Of a stretch of 25,341 nt of DNA, positions 17,501 to 23,707 are shown piece after piece. The notes beneath the pieces were generated by a model, which was not told the origin of the DNA, made no database searches, and was given only the letters and a program-made list of their open reading frames with translations. Each line of letters begins with the position of its first letter. Position 1 is the first letter of the stretch. This DNA is from GCA-2683135 sp964507445 (GTDB lineage: Bacteria > Planctomycetota > GCA-002687715), in contig CAZDQF010000029.1 in NCBI GenBank assembly GCA_964507445.1, positions 1 through 25,341 on the forward strand. The letters are read 5' to 3'. The translations under genes and the position numbers were made by a program.

Positions 17501-18326
17501 CCTTGCTGAAGAACGTACCCAGGACCCAGTCCGAGTGATTGCGGAAGAGCAGCTGCTCTTCGCCCGTGTCCGCGTCGAGCATGCGCACGGTCTTGTCGGC
17601 GCAGCCCACGGCTACGCTCCTCTTGTCCGGTGAGATGCTGACTCCGAAGACCGTGTCCGTGGTGAGCCGGTGGGTGCGATGCAGGGAGCGTCGCGCAACA
17701 TCCCAGACCTGGATGGAGCCGTACCTCCCCGGGGCGCCGCCGGCGACGCAGAGCCAGCGACCGTCCTGCGAGAAGCAGAGGGAGGCGATGTGGGGAGCGT
17801 CTCCGGGCAGCCGGGCCAACATCCCGTGTCCGTCGGCGTCGTGGAGCAGCACCTCGCAGTAGCCCGCGACCGCGAGGAGGGAACCGTCGGGGGAGTAAGC
17901 CAGGGCGGCGTTCGATGGAGCCGCGGGGTACGAGGTCGGCGCGATCGCCGCCGGCACCACGGGTTGGTCAGGCGTGTCGTCGGGGGCGCCGGCTTCGATC
18001 CACCGACGGAGCAGGTCGATGTCGGAGTCCGTGAGGGGGTCGCCCTCGGGAGGCATCTCCGGGTCGTCGCCCATGACCTTGGTGAGGAGCGGGCTGCCAG
18101 CGGCGTCGTTGGGGATCACCGCCGGGCCGTGCCGACCGCCCTTTCGGAGCGCTTCGTAATTGGTGACGTCCAGCTTGCCCTTCAACTTGCCAGGGTGGTG
18201 GCAGCCTGCGCACCTGGCGCTCAGGAGCGGGGCGATCTGGCCGGAGAAACCGGGCGGACCCTGCGTCTGCCCAAGGGCCAGACCGAGGCAGAGGAGGGTT
18301 GAGATCACGACGTGAAGGAGATGCAT
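14589..18326 (-). CDS. PSCyt1-WD40-DUF1549-DUF1553 (PSD1-type) exported multiheme-like protein
   Basis: A 1245-aa exported protein and the first gene of the operon. A signal peptide (about 1-20, ending LGLALGQ) precedes a PSCyt1 cytochrome-c-like domain with CAGCH (39-43) and MPPEG (91-95), a likely axial Met. WD40-type beta-propeller repeats fill about 135-440 (repeated SxDGxxLxxxGxD and xxVxxxDxxTG patterns). A bacterial Ig/BIG2-like segment follows (about 490-537). A second site has the unusual C-x4-CH spacing, CSNGTCH (559-565), and another BIG2-like stretch follows (about 655-735). DUF1549 (PSCyt2) spans about 750-960 and includes CNKCHNHPFERW (915-926). DUF1553 (PSD1) covers about 990-1240 with ARSYVNRVWSYFLGRGI. 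Redox or sensing outside the cytoplasm is inferred from the heme motifs and propeller. Start ATG 18326, with GGAG about 11 nt ahead. Confidence 0.93.
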   Translation of the reverse strand: MHLLHVVISTLLCLGLALGQTQGPPGFSGQIAPLLSARCAGCHHPGKLKGKLDVTNYEALRKGGRHGPAVIPNDAAGSPLLTKVMGDDPEMPPEGDPLTDSDIDLLRRWIEAGAPDDTPDQPVVPAAIAPTSYPAAPSNAALAYSPDGSLLAVAGYCEVLLHDADGHGMLARLPGDAPHIASLCFSQDGRWLCVAGGAPGRYGSIQVWDVARRSLHRTHRLTTDTVFGVSISPDKRSVAVGCADKTVRMLDADTGEEQLLFRNHSDWVLGTFFSKDGKQLVSGGRDKAMKIIDLEHRRFVDDINNPLEKVLDMSRHPTMDAVVYGGDQGTTFVYRVSDNQKRTAARNDTNLVRKLERQSGSVHAVAYSRDGALIAAGGIDAAARVHDAKTGAVKARLTGHRGAIFDLDFRPTQPEVATCGQDGVIRIYDAAGGRQLRAFVPVPLENEASPTTGPLVTSLEVAPAKMVFTDPRDRRGLLVWAHTPSGAVDVTDEIQTSVEPAGIVAVDSGRVVPRSEGQATLTVEARGLVARVPVSVLAADPPPVHFGRDVMPIMSSTGCSNGTCHGAQDGQNGFLLSLRGFDPLSDHRALVQELGGRRVNRIEPASSLMLLKPTGAIPHEGGTVLEPGTRRYDTLLQWVRQGATAQLGPSSTVQRLEVIPASVNMALPAQSQRVLVIAHYEDGTTRDVTEDAIISTSDVEIATADGNRITGARRGESAVLVRYEGMYASSPVSVMGDRTGYAWRPGPQHNVIDELVQDKLRKIKSLPSALCTDAEFVRRVYLDLTGRPPRTALARTFVEDQTPSREKRERLIDALIGDPQFVEHWANKWADLLQCQSRTLGDKGVWVFRRWLSRSVAENKPYDQFVRELLTTGGSTYQKAAANYLRAVTDKGQVPDPLKLTEDITQTFLGVRFNCNKCHNHPFERWTQDQYYEFSAHFARVRFKGGPRAGEMIVFDNYDGGEAIHPRTSRQVAPRVPVAEDLVPEAEGDRLTALAQWLTSPENPLFARSYVNRVWSYFLGRGIIEPVDDIRAGNPPVNPDLLDHLERRFIESGFDFNDLVRTICRSATYQMSFRSNRWNEDDSTNFSHCIPRRLSAEQLMEAVSVATGVAPRIAGLPEGARPVEAPDGLVKNDDFLKLFGRPKRDSACECARTNDLSLAHALNLVNGESIHGATVNPKGLVSTLISTHAEDAAVVTELYWAALCRAPTKEELSTFSAFGDGPQRLTAAQDLMWALINSPAFLFNR

Positions 18327-18351
18327 GTAGGGCGGCGCTCCAGAGGGCTCG

Positions 18352-18357
18352 ATTCTA
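18352..18357 (-). promoter_or_regulatory. Possible -10 element for the PSD1/DUF1501/PPC operon
   Basis: Minus-strand TAGAAT, about 26 nt before ATG 18326 in the 164-bp divergent intergenic region. No good -35 match at the standard spacing. It would give a 5' leader of about 20 nt containing the GGAG. Low confidence. Confidence 0.25.
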
Positions 18358-18473
18358 CCCCGAAATCAGTCGTTCTCGCCCGGGAGCGGCTCCTGTAGAC
18401 TCGCTGCTGCGGGCCCGGAGACAGGCTCGCGTCCACCGGCCGGGTTCGCCCGGTTCGCCCGTTTCTTTCCCTG

Positions 18474-18479
18474 GATAAT
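18474..18479 (+). promoter_or_regulatory. Possible -10 element for the 18491 secreted-protein gene
   Basis: GATAAT lies 11 nt before ATG 18491 in the divergent intergenic region. Upstream is a short direct repeat (TTCGCCCG twice, about 18445-18460) but no canonical -35. Transcription from here would yield an almost leaderless mRNA. Low confidence. Confidence 0.28.
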
Positions 18480-18490
18480 CGGCTGGCATC

Positions 18491-19282
18491 ATGAAGTTCA
18501 CCGCACCCACTGTGTTCGCGTCCCTCCTGCCCCTCTGCCTGCTGGCTCCGGCCATGGCCCAGGGGCCGGTCTGCACCTCGGTCTCGCCGAATCCGGTGCC
18601 TGCCGGGACGTCGTCCATCACCATCAACGTGACGGACTCCACCGGGATGGGGTTCGAGCACTGGACTGCCTGCGTGGCGCGGACGCTGCGCCAGGACGTA
18701 CCCGGCGGATTCTCGGCGCCGATTCCGCTGGGGCTGTGCGGGCCGTGGACGCCGGTGGGGGCGTACGGCACCGCGTCCAAGACGTTCCCCTTCACCGCTT
18801 CGTTGGCCCCGGGCCTGTACTACGCGGAAGTCGTCACCCGGCCCGTGAGCGGCATCATCACGGAGACCACCTGGGTTCCCGTGACGATCGTCGGAGCCTC
18901 CAGCCCGACCCTGGTTGAGCAGAACACGCTGCAGGTGGGCCAGGTGTGGTCCGTGGATCTCAGCGCTCCCAACATGCCCAACACCCTGTACATCGGGGCG
19001 GCCGCGTTCAGCACCAACACGGGATTCACCCTCCCGTCCGGTGAGTTCGCCAGCCTGGATTCCAACGACCCGCTGTTCAACCTGACGTATCCCGTGGCGC
19101 TCCCGATCTTCCAGAACCTGTCCGGGCTCACCGACGCTTCGGGGAACTTCTCATCCATCACGGTGGCCGTCCCCAACGACCCGTCCATCGCCTATCTCCC
19201 GATCTATCTCCAATGCGGCCTGGTTCCCTTTACGGGCGGCATTCCGTTGACCAATGTCATCAGCGCCTGCGTAGCTCCCTGA
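18491..19282 (+). CDS. Small secreted beta-rich protein of unknown function
   Basis: A 263-aa protein beginning with a clear signal peptide (MKFTAPTVFASLLPLCLLAP, cleavage near AMAQ). Residues about 25-130 look like an Ig-like/fibronectin-like sandwich with VCTSVSPNPVPAGTSSITI and, later, LAPGLYYAEVVTRPVSG. Residues about 140-263 form a second module: LQVGQVWSVDLSAPN, then NDPLFNLTYPVALPIFQ, a DASGNFSSITVAVPNDP strand pair, and LPIYLQCGLV. This second part resembles the end of the GH9 enzyme (there DFDPLFHILGAGIAGPDG and ATCSAVVPPL), so it is probably a shared extracellular module. ATG 18491 has only a weak ribosome-binding signal. It is followed after 43 nt by the MAM-domain gene and may be co-transcribed with it. 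No enzymatic motif seen. Confidence 0.8.
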   Translation: MKFTAPTVFASLLPLCLLAPAMAQGPVCTSVSPNPVPAGTSSITINVTDSTGMGFEHWTACVARTLRQDVPGGFSAPIPLGLCGPWTPVGAYGTASKTFPFTASLAPGLYYAEVVTRPVSGIITETTWVPVTIVGASSPTLVEQNTLQVGQVWSVDLSAPNMPNTLYIGAAAFSTNTGFTLPSGEFASLDSNDPLFNLTYPVALPIFQNLSGLTDASGNFSSITVAVPNDPSIAYLPIYLQCGLVPFTGGIPLTNVISACVAP

Positions 19283-19325
19283 CGCGGGGTCGTTCCTCAA
19301 GTAGAGATCCCTGATCGCGCCACGG

Positions 19326-20975
19326 CTGAATCGCCACTTCGTTCTCTGTGTCGCTGTCGCCTGTGTCGTCCCTGGCATCGCGGCCCAGACGACGTCCGTG
19401 CAGACCCTCCCGGCGGGGTTTCTCTCCGCGCCTACGGGGGCAGGTGGGACCGCGTTCCCGCTCGGCGTCAGCGCTGATCAGAAGTGGCAATGGCACTACT
19501 CCGCCTCGGAGTTCGTCGCCCAGGGGCCCATCACCATCTGCGGCCTGTCCGTTCGCGCGGCGTCCGGAGGCGGCGGCGTCACCGCCTTCGATTTCCCGTC
19601 ATTGACCGTCACCATGGCGACGGCGATTACGACCTACGGAACCGGCACCCACCACGCGGTCTTCAGCAGCAACCTGGGATCGGACGCGACGGTGGTCCAC
19701 TCCGGACGTTGGGCGGGCGGCCCGGTGGCTTCCCCTGGTGCGGCCACCGCGCCGTGGGTTGACATCCCCCTCGCTCAGCCCTTCGCCTACGACCCGTCCG
19801 CCGGCGACTTCGTCATCCAATTGGAGAAGTGCGGCACCACGGCGCACTGGGGCGCTCTGCTGGAGGGCCGGGCGGGGACGACGGGGACCAACGGGGGGAA
19901 CCGCTACGGTGATCTGTCCAACTGTGCCGCGACGACGTCGAACTTCAGCAACGACGAGTACGTCCCGTTGGTGCGGCTCACCTACCAGCAGGGAGTCGGC
20001 GCGCCCTGCGCGGCGCCACCTCCGGACCAGTATCAGGTGAATCAGCCTCGATCCGGACTGACGTTAGGGGGGTTGCCGGACCCCGGTCCCTTCGCGCCGA
20101 TCCAGTCCGTCCAGCTCGTGGGCCAGGTGCAGACCCTGGAGTTGTCCAGCGACGGGGTGGGGCTGCCGTTCGATGTGGCCTTGCGGATCCCCGGAGCGAC
20201 CCAGCCCTACTCGTTCCTCGGGTTGCAGACGGCGGGGGGCCAGGTGGTGAACCTGAACCTGCTGGCCGCCTACACCACCTATCTCAACGGGGGCGTCAGC
20301 TCCAATCTGGCGACCTCGTCCTTCCCGCCCGGGCCCGTCTCGGTCTCTTTCTCCTCCACCCTCCCGATCATCGCCGCGGCTCAGATGGCGGTGGCGGACC
20401 CGGGCAACGTCGACGGGCTCGCCTTGAGTCACGCATGCGAGTACATCGCGCAGGCGTGTGCGTTGACGGAGGACTTCGAGTGGCTGCAGCCCGCCGCTGG
20501 TCTGGCCAGCTCCGGCGGCCCGTACCCCGTGGGGTGGGCGGATGGTGGAGGCGGCGCGGAGTGGCAGGTCGGCGTCGGGACCACGACCTCGCCGGGGACC
20601 GGCCCCGCATGCTGCGCGCCCAGCGGTGTCCAGTACATGTATTGCGAGACCAGCCTGCCGAACAACCCGGGCGTGGTGTTCGCCATGGACACCTGCGCCT
20701 ACGACGTGAGCGTCCTCAGCCAGTCTTCGCTCTCCTTCCGGCTGAGCAGACTGGGGGTCGACATCGGGACCCTGAGGGTGCTCATGGACGACGGATCGGG
20801 GACCTTCCCGACGCTCCTGGGGCAGTTCATCGGACCGGACCCGACCGGAACGGACTGGACCCTGGAGTCCCTGTCCTTCGTTCCTGCTGGGGTTAGCGCT
20901 CGCTTTCGGTTCGAGTACACCTCGGGGCTGGGCTTCGCCGGTGACCTGGCCATCGACCGGGTGACGGTGCAGTAG
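19326..20975 (+). CDS. Secreted MAM-domain protein (paralogue of the 23708-25222 gene), probable CTG start
   Basis: 549 aa if begun at CTG 19326. An ATG/GTG-only start (GTG 19398) would lose the signal peptide, whereas from the CTG the product reads (M)NRHFVLCVAVACVVPGIAAQ, a complete signal peptide ending in the AQ seen in its neighbours. An in-frame TAG lies 18 nt upstream and no ATG, GTG or TTG lies between. A beta-rich N-terminal domain (about 27-215) starts LPAGF and holds ITICGLSVRA. A middle domain (about 222-378) begins PPDQYQVNQ. The C-terminal domain (about 380-549) shows the MAM pattern: DFEWL, VGW, GTTTSPGTGP, YMYCETS, IGTLRVLMDDG, DWTLESLSF and AGDLAIDRVTVQ. MAM domains mediate adhesion or binding in surface proteins. 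Its stop is 6 nt from the end of the converging esterase gene. Confidence 0.82.
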   Translation: MNRHFVLCVAVACVVPGIAAQTTSVQTLPAGFLSAPTGAGGTAFPLGVSADQKWQWHYSASEFVAQGPITICGLSVRAASGGGGVTAFDFPSLTVTMATAITTYGTGTHHAVFSSNLGSDATVVHSGRWAGGPVASPGAATAPWVDIPLAQPFAYDPSAGDFVIQLEKCGTTAHWGALLEGRAGTTGTNGGNRYGDLSNCAATTSNFSNDEYVPLVRLTYQQGVGAPCAAPPPDQYQVNQPRSGLTLGGLPDPGPFAPIQSVQLVGQVQTLELSSDGVGLPFDVALRIPGATQPYSFLGLQTAGGQVVNLNLLAAYTTYLNGGVSSNLATSSFPPGPVSVSFSSTLPIIAAAQMAVADPGNVDGLALSHACEYIAQACALTEDFEWLQPAAGLASSGGPYPVGWADGGGGAEWQVGVGTTTSPGTGPACCAPSGVQYMYCETSLPNNPGVVFAMDTCAYDVSVLSQSSLSFRLSRLGVDIGTLRVLMDDGSGTFPTLLGQFIGPDPTGTDWTLESLSFVPAGVSARFRFEYTSGLGFAGDLAIDRVTVQ

Positions 20976-20981
20976 CGGGTC

Positions 20982-21908
20982 TCAGCGTCGGGCGTCGAGC
21001 AGACGATTCATGGCGTCGCCCATGGCGTCGCCGATGAGCAGGTAGCTTTCTGCGTTCCCGAACCAGTGGTGCCCGTGGGTCACGTTCGGGGACTGCTCCT
21101 TCGGGCGCAGGAAGTCGTGGGTCGCCGCGAACGCCGCGGGTTGGATGTCCTTCCTCCCGGCCGCCTGAGCCTGTTGGGTCCGCAGGGCCTCGTTGCCGTT
21201 ACCGGTTTCCCCGATCACCACGGGCAGGCGGGGTGCGTCGAGCGCTTTGCGGACATCCCGCACCAGGTGGGTGAGGTTGTCGCCGTACACGTCGATCGCG
21301 CCGTCCTGGAACATGTCGTTCCAACCCTGGAACCAGACCATGCCGGTGAGGACGGGGCGGTGGTCGGCGAGACTCGGGAAGTGAGTCTTCAGAGACGACG
21401 TGATCTCCCTGTACTGGGAGAGCATCTTCTTGAAGTAAGGGCCCACCTCACCGCCAGCGGATGGAGGTCGGAAGTCCCTGAACAGACTCTTGCCGCCCCA
21501 CGCCGTCTTCACGAGGAGCACCGGATCCTTGAAGCGGTCTCCCATGGCGTGCCCGAACTGGAGCTCCGGTCCGAAGTGGTGGCGCCCTCCGTAGACCGCG
21601 AAGCCGATGGAGAGGGGGCCCTTCTTCAGCTCGTCGTGGTGATTCCGGTACCAGACCTGGACGTCGGAACGAGAGGTCCATTCACCATCTTCGTCCCTGA
21701 GATGCCCGAAGCGCTTCCGTTGAGTGGGGTCCCTGAGCACGTGGACCAGCGTGCCGCGTCCACCGTTGTAGTGCTCCTCATGATCCAGGTCGACCACTGC
21801 CTGGCCTTCCATGTTGGACTGGCCCGCGAGGAGGAACACACGGACGATCTTCGTCTCCTGGGCGGCTACGACCGGAGCCCACAGGGCGAGAAGCAGGGCG
21901 GCTTTCAT
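20982..21908 (-). CDS. Secreted SASA-type carbohydrate esterase (sialate O-acetylesterase/CE6-like)
   Basis: A 308-aa SGNH-fold esterase; this family removes acetyl groups from sugars, including xylan in CE6 members. The frame is open to 22418, but everything beyond ATG 21908 overlies the preceding gene; ATG 21908 begins a signal peptide (MKAALLLALWAPVVAAQ), and ATG 21917 would add three residues. Catalytic block I is FLLAGQSNMEGQAVVD with Ser31 as expected nucleophile. TGMVWFQGWNDMF (188-200) matches the conserved WxQGE/N block. NVTHGHHWFGNAESYLLIGD (275-294) supplies the catalytic His near the C-terminus. The length is typical for single-domain members. It is the last gene of the minus-strand trio, 47 nt after the toroid-like protein, which suggests co-expression in handling an extracellular polysaccharide. 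True substrate unknown. Confidence 0.88.
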   Translation of the reverse strand: MKAALLLALWAPVVAAQETKIVRVFLLAGQSNMEGQAVVDLDHEEHYNGGRGTLVHVLRDPTQRKRFGHLRDEDGEWTSRSDVQVWYRNHHDELKKGPLSIGFAVYGGRHHFGPELQFGHAMGDRFKDPVLLVKTAWGGKSLFRDFRPPSAGGEVGPYFKKMLSQYREITSSLKTHFPSLADHRPVLTGMVWFQGWNDMFQDGAIDVYGDNLTHLVRDVRKALDAPRLPVVIGETGNGNEALRTQQAQAAGRKDIQPAAFAATHDFLRPKEQSPNVTHGHHWFGNAESYLLIGDAMGDAMNRLLDARR

Positions 21909-21955
21909 GGCCGGCATCCTACCTGGGTGACTCGTCGTTGGTGGTCCGCCGTCGT

Positions 21956-23641
21956 TCAGCGCCAGAGGTTCTCGCGGGCAGCCCATTGATGGGCGCTGGC
22001 CCAGGTCTTCAGGCTGGCGGGGCCGCCTCCCACCGCGCCGCTCTCGTTGTAGGGGCGGCTGCCGGAGAGGAACCCAGCCTTGGCGGCGCTGAGCATGGCC
22101 TCTGCTTGCGGCAGCCCCCATCGCCGCGCCAACGCCAGCTGGGGGATGGCCCAGGCCAGCTGCGTTGCCTGGTAGCGGACGGTGTTTCTGCCGGCGTCGA
22201 AGTCCTCCACCTGATGGGGTATGACGACCGTCTCGGACTCTGCGTCGTACTTGATGACGTGCTCCAGTTGGAACGTCACCTTCTCGCGGACGTGTTTCAT
22301 CCAGGCGGCCTGCTGGGGGTGAGCGCTCAACGGCCCTTCGAGCGCCGCTACGATCTCGACGTTCGTGAGGCCTTGCATCCACGGAGCGAAGCTCTTGGGG
22401 GTGTACTGATTGCGCCACCAGCGGACCCCGTTGTTGACCTGAATGGCGTGAGTTATCAGGGCGGCCATCTCGGCCCGCATGTCACGGATGCCGAACCAGG
22501 TGAAGGCTCGCATGTTGCGCAGGGTCCAGCCCAGCTGTCGTACGCCGCCGGCGCCGTTCCAGACAAGGCTGGGTGGCCATGACGAGAGCACCTGCGCGCG
22601 CCTCTGCAGCATCTCCATGGCCATGGGGTCCCTGGACAGCAGGGCCCAGCAGATCAGGCCCGTGTCCCATTCATGGGAGTCCACCGGTCGTACGTTGTCT
22701 CCGGGGTATTGGCCCAGGCCTCCGGTCTTCTCGTACACGTGCATGGACGAGAAGATGTGGCCGCTGCTGTCGTAGATGCCGGTCTGAAGGTGCTTGCGCG
22801 CCATGCGGCTTGCGGCGAGCCACCCGCCCTTCACGCCGTAGAGGTGAGCTTCGATGGCGTGCGAGATCATGTCGTAGTGGTGGTTGCACCAGCGATCGCC
22901 CCACTGAACGCAGCCCCACCACGCGGGGGTGCCCCGCCACGGGATCCGGTCCTGGAACCGTCGCATGACCCAGTCGTCCAGGCCGTATCGGCCTGGACCA
23001 CGGTCGATGGCCCAGACTCGTTTGAGGGCCTGCAGCCGGGACGGCAGAGCCGATTGTTCCAGGGGCTGGGGCCCCATCCCCAGGAAGGTCCGGATGCGTC
23101 CCTCCAGGTCGGAGTCAGCCACGGGTCGGAGCGCTGGGTGGCCAGGTGCCAGGATGTCCCACCAGAGTTGGTGCCCCCCGTCCACGAAGTGGCTGCGGGC
23201 GCTCTCCTTCGGGTAGCGGGAGTGAACGGGTTTCCGGGTGCGCTTGCCGATGAGGGTCCAGGTGGTGGATTTCCCGACCGTGTTGTCCTGTTTGGCGCCG
23301 ACGTAGTCAGCGTCGAGGATACGCCAGCCGTTCGGCACCCGTACCGTGGCGCTCCGGATCAGCAGGGGGACATTGGGCAGGTGCCCACCGGTGCCGTCGG
23401 GCAGAGCTGGGGGAGAGTCGTTGCGGACCCAGGCCCTGTAGTGTCCGCCGGGGACGAGCGTACGGATGCCGTAGGTGATCGAACCTTGGCTCATCTGCCT
23501 GGTTCCGATCGAGGCACCCGGGAGCACCGATCCGTCGTCCAATGTGAGGGTGAGGTCGCCCAGAGCTTGCTGGGAGGCCGCGACCAGGGCCAGAGAGAGC
23601 AGGGCGAGGGTCGTTCGGGCGATGAGGCAGGTCCGTTGCAT
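21956..23641 (-). CDS. Secreted protein of unknown function, possible (alpha/alpha) toroid
   Basis: A 561-aa protein with signal peptide about 1-24 (ALLSLALVAASQQ), then a beta-rich N-terminal domain (about 28-165), then a helical remainder rich in Trp and His. The most striking blocks are WWGCVQWGDRWCNHHYDM (241-258), ARKHLQTGIYDSSGHIF (281-297), YEKTGGLGQYPGDN (303-316) and DSHEWDTGLICWALLSRD (321-338). The spacing of 'NxxYD...HA', 'GH' and 'SHxWxxGL...LxxD' recalls alpha/alpha-barrel polysaccharide lyases and hydrolases, for example the PcRGLX/YetA rhamnogalacturonan lyase group, but I cannot confirm homology and no catalytic residue is assigned. Start ATG 23641 is 66 nt after the MAM-domain gene and the esterase follows 47 nt later, all on one strand. 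That context makes a carbohydrate-related role plausible. Confidence 0.75.
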   Translation of the reverse strand: MQRTCLIARTTLALLSLALVAASQQALGDLTLTLDDGSVLPGASIGTRQMSQGSITYGIRTLVPGGHYRAWVRNDSPPALPDGTGGHLPNVPLLIRSATVRVPNGWRILDADYVGAKQDNTVGKSTTWTLIGKRTRKPVHSRYPKESARSHFVDGGHQLWWDILAPGHPALRPVADSDLEGRIRTFLGMGPQPLEQSALPSRLQALKRVWAIDRGPGRYGLDDWVMRRFQDRIPWRGTPAWWGCVQWGDRWCNHHYDMISHAIEAHLYGVKGGWLAASRMARKHLQTGIYDSSGHIFSSMHVYEKTGGLGQYPGDNVRPVDSHEWDTGLICWALLSRDPMAMEMLQRRAQVLSSWPPSLVWNGAGGVRQLGWTLRNMRAFTWFGIRDMRAEMAALITHAIQVNNGVRWWRNQYTPKSFAPWMQGLTNVEIVAALEGPLSAHPQQAAWMKHVREKVTFQLEHVIKYDAESETVVIPHQVEDFDAGRNTVRYQATQLAWAIPQLALARRWGLPQAEAMLSAAKAGFLSGSRPYNESGAVGGGPASLKTWASAHQWAARENLWR

Positions 23642-23707
23642 GGTTCACGGGAAGCCTATCGCGGCGCAGGGTCCGAAGCCAAATATATGAGCCGGGGTAT
23701 GGGGCGG

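Noticed and set aside
21918..22418. N-terminal extension of the esterase reading frame
   Set aside because: It lies over the toroid-like gene in another frame, is Arg-rich and low in structure, and precedes an internal signal peptide at 21908.
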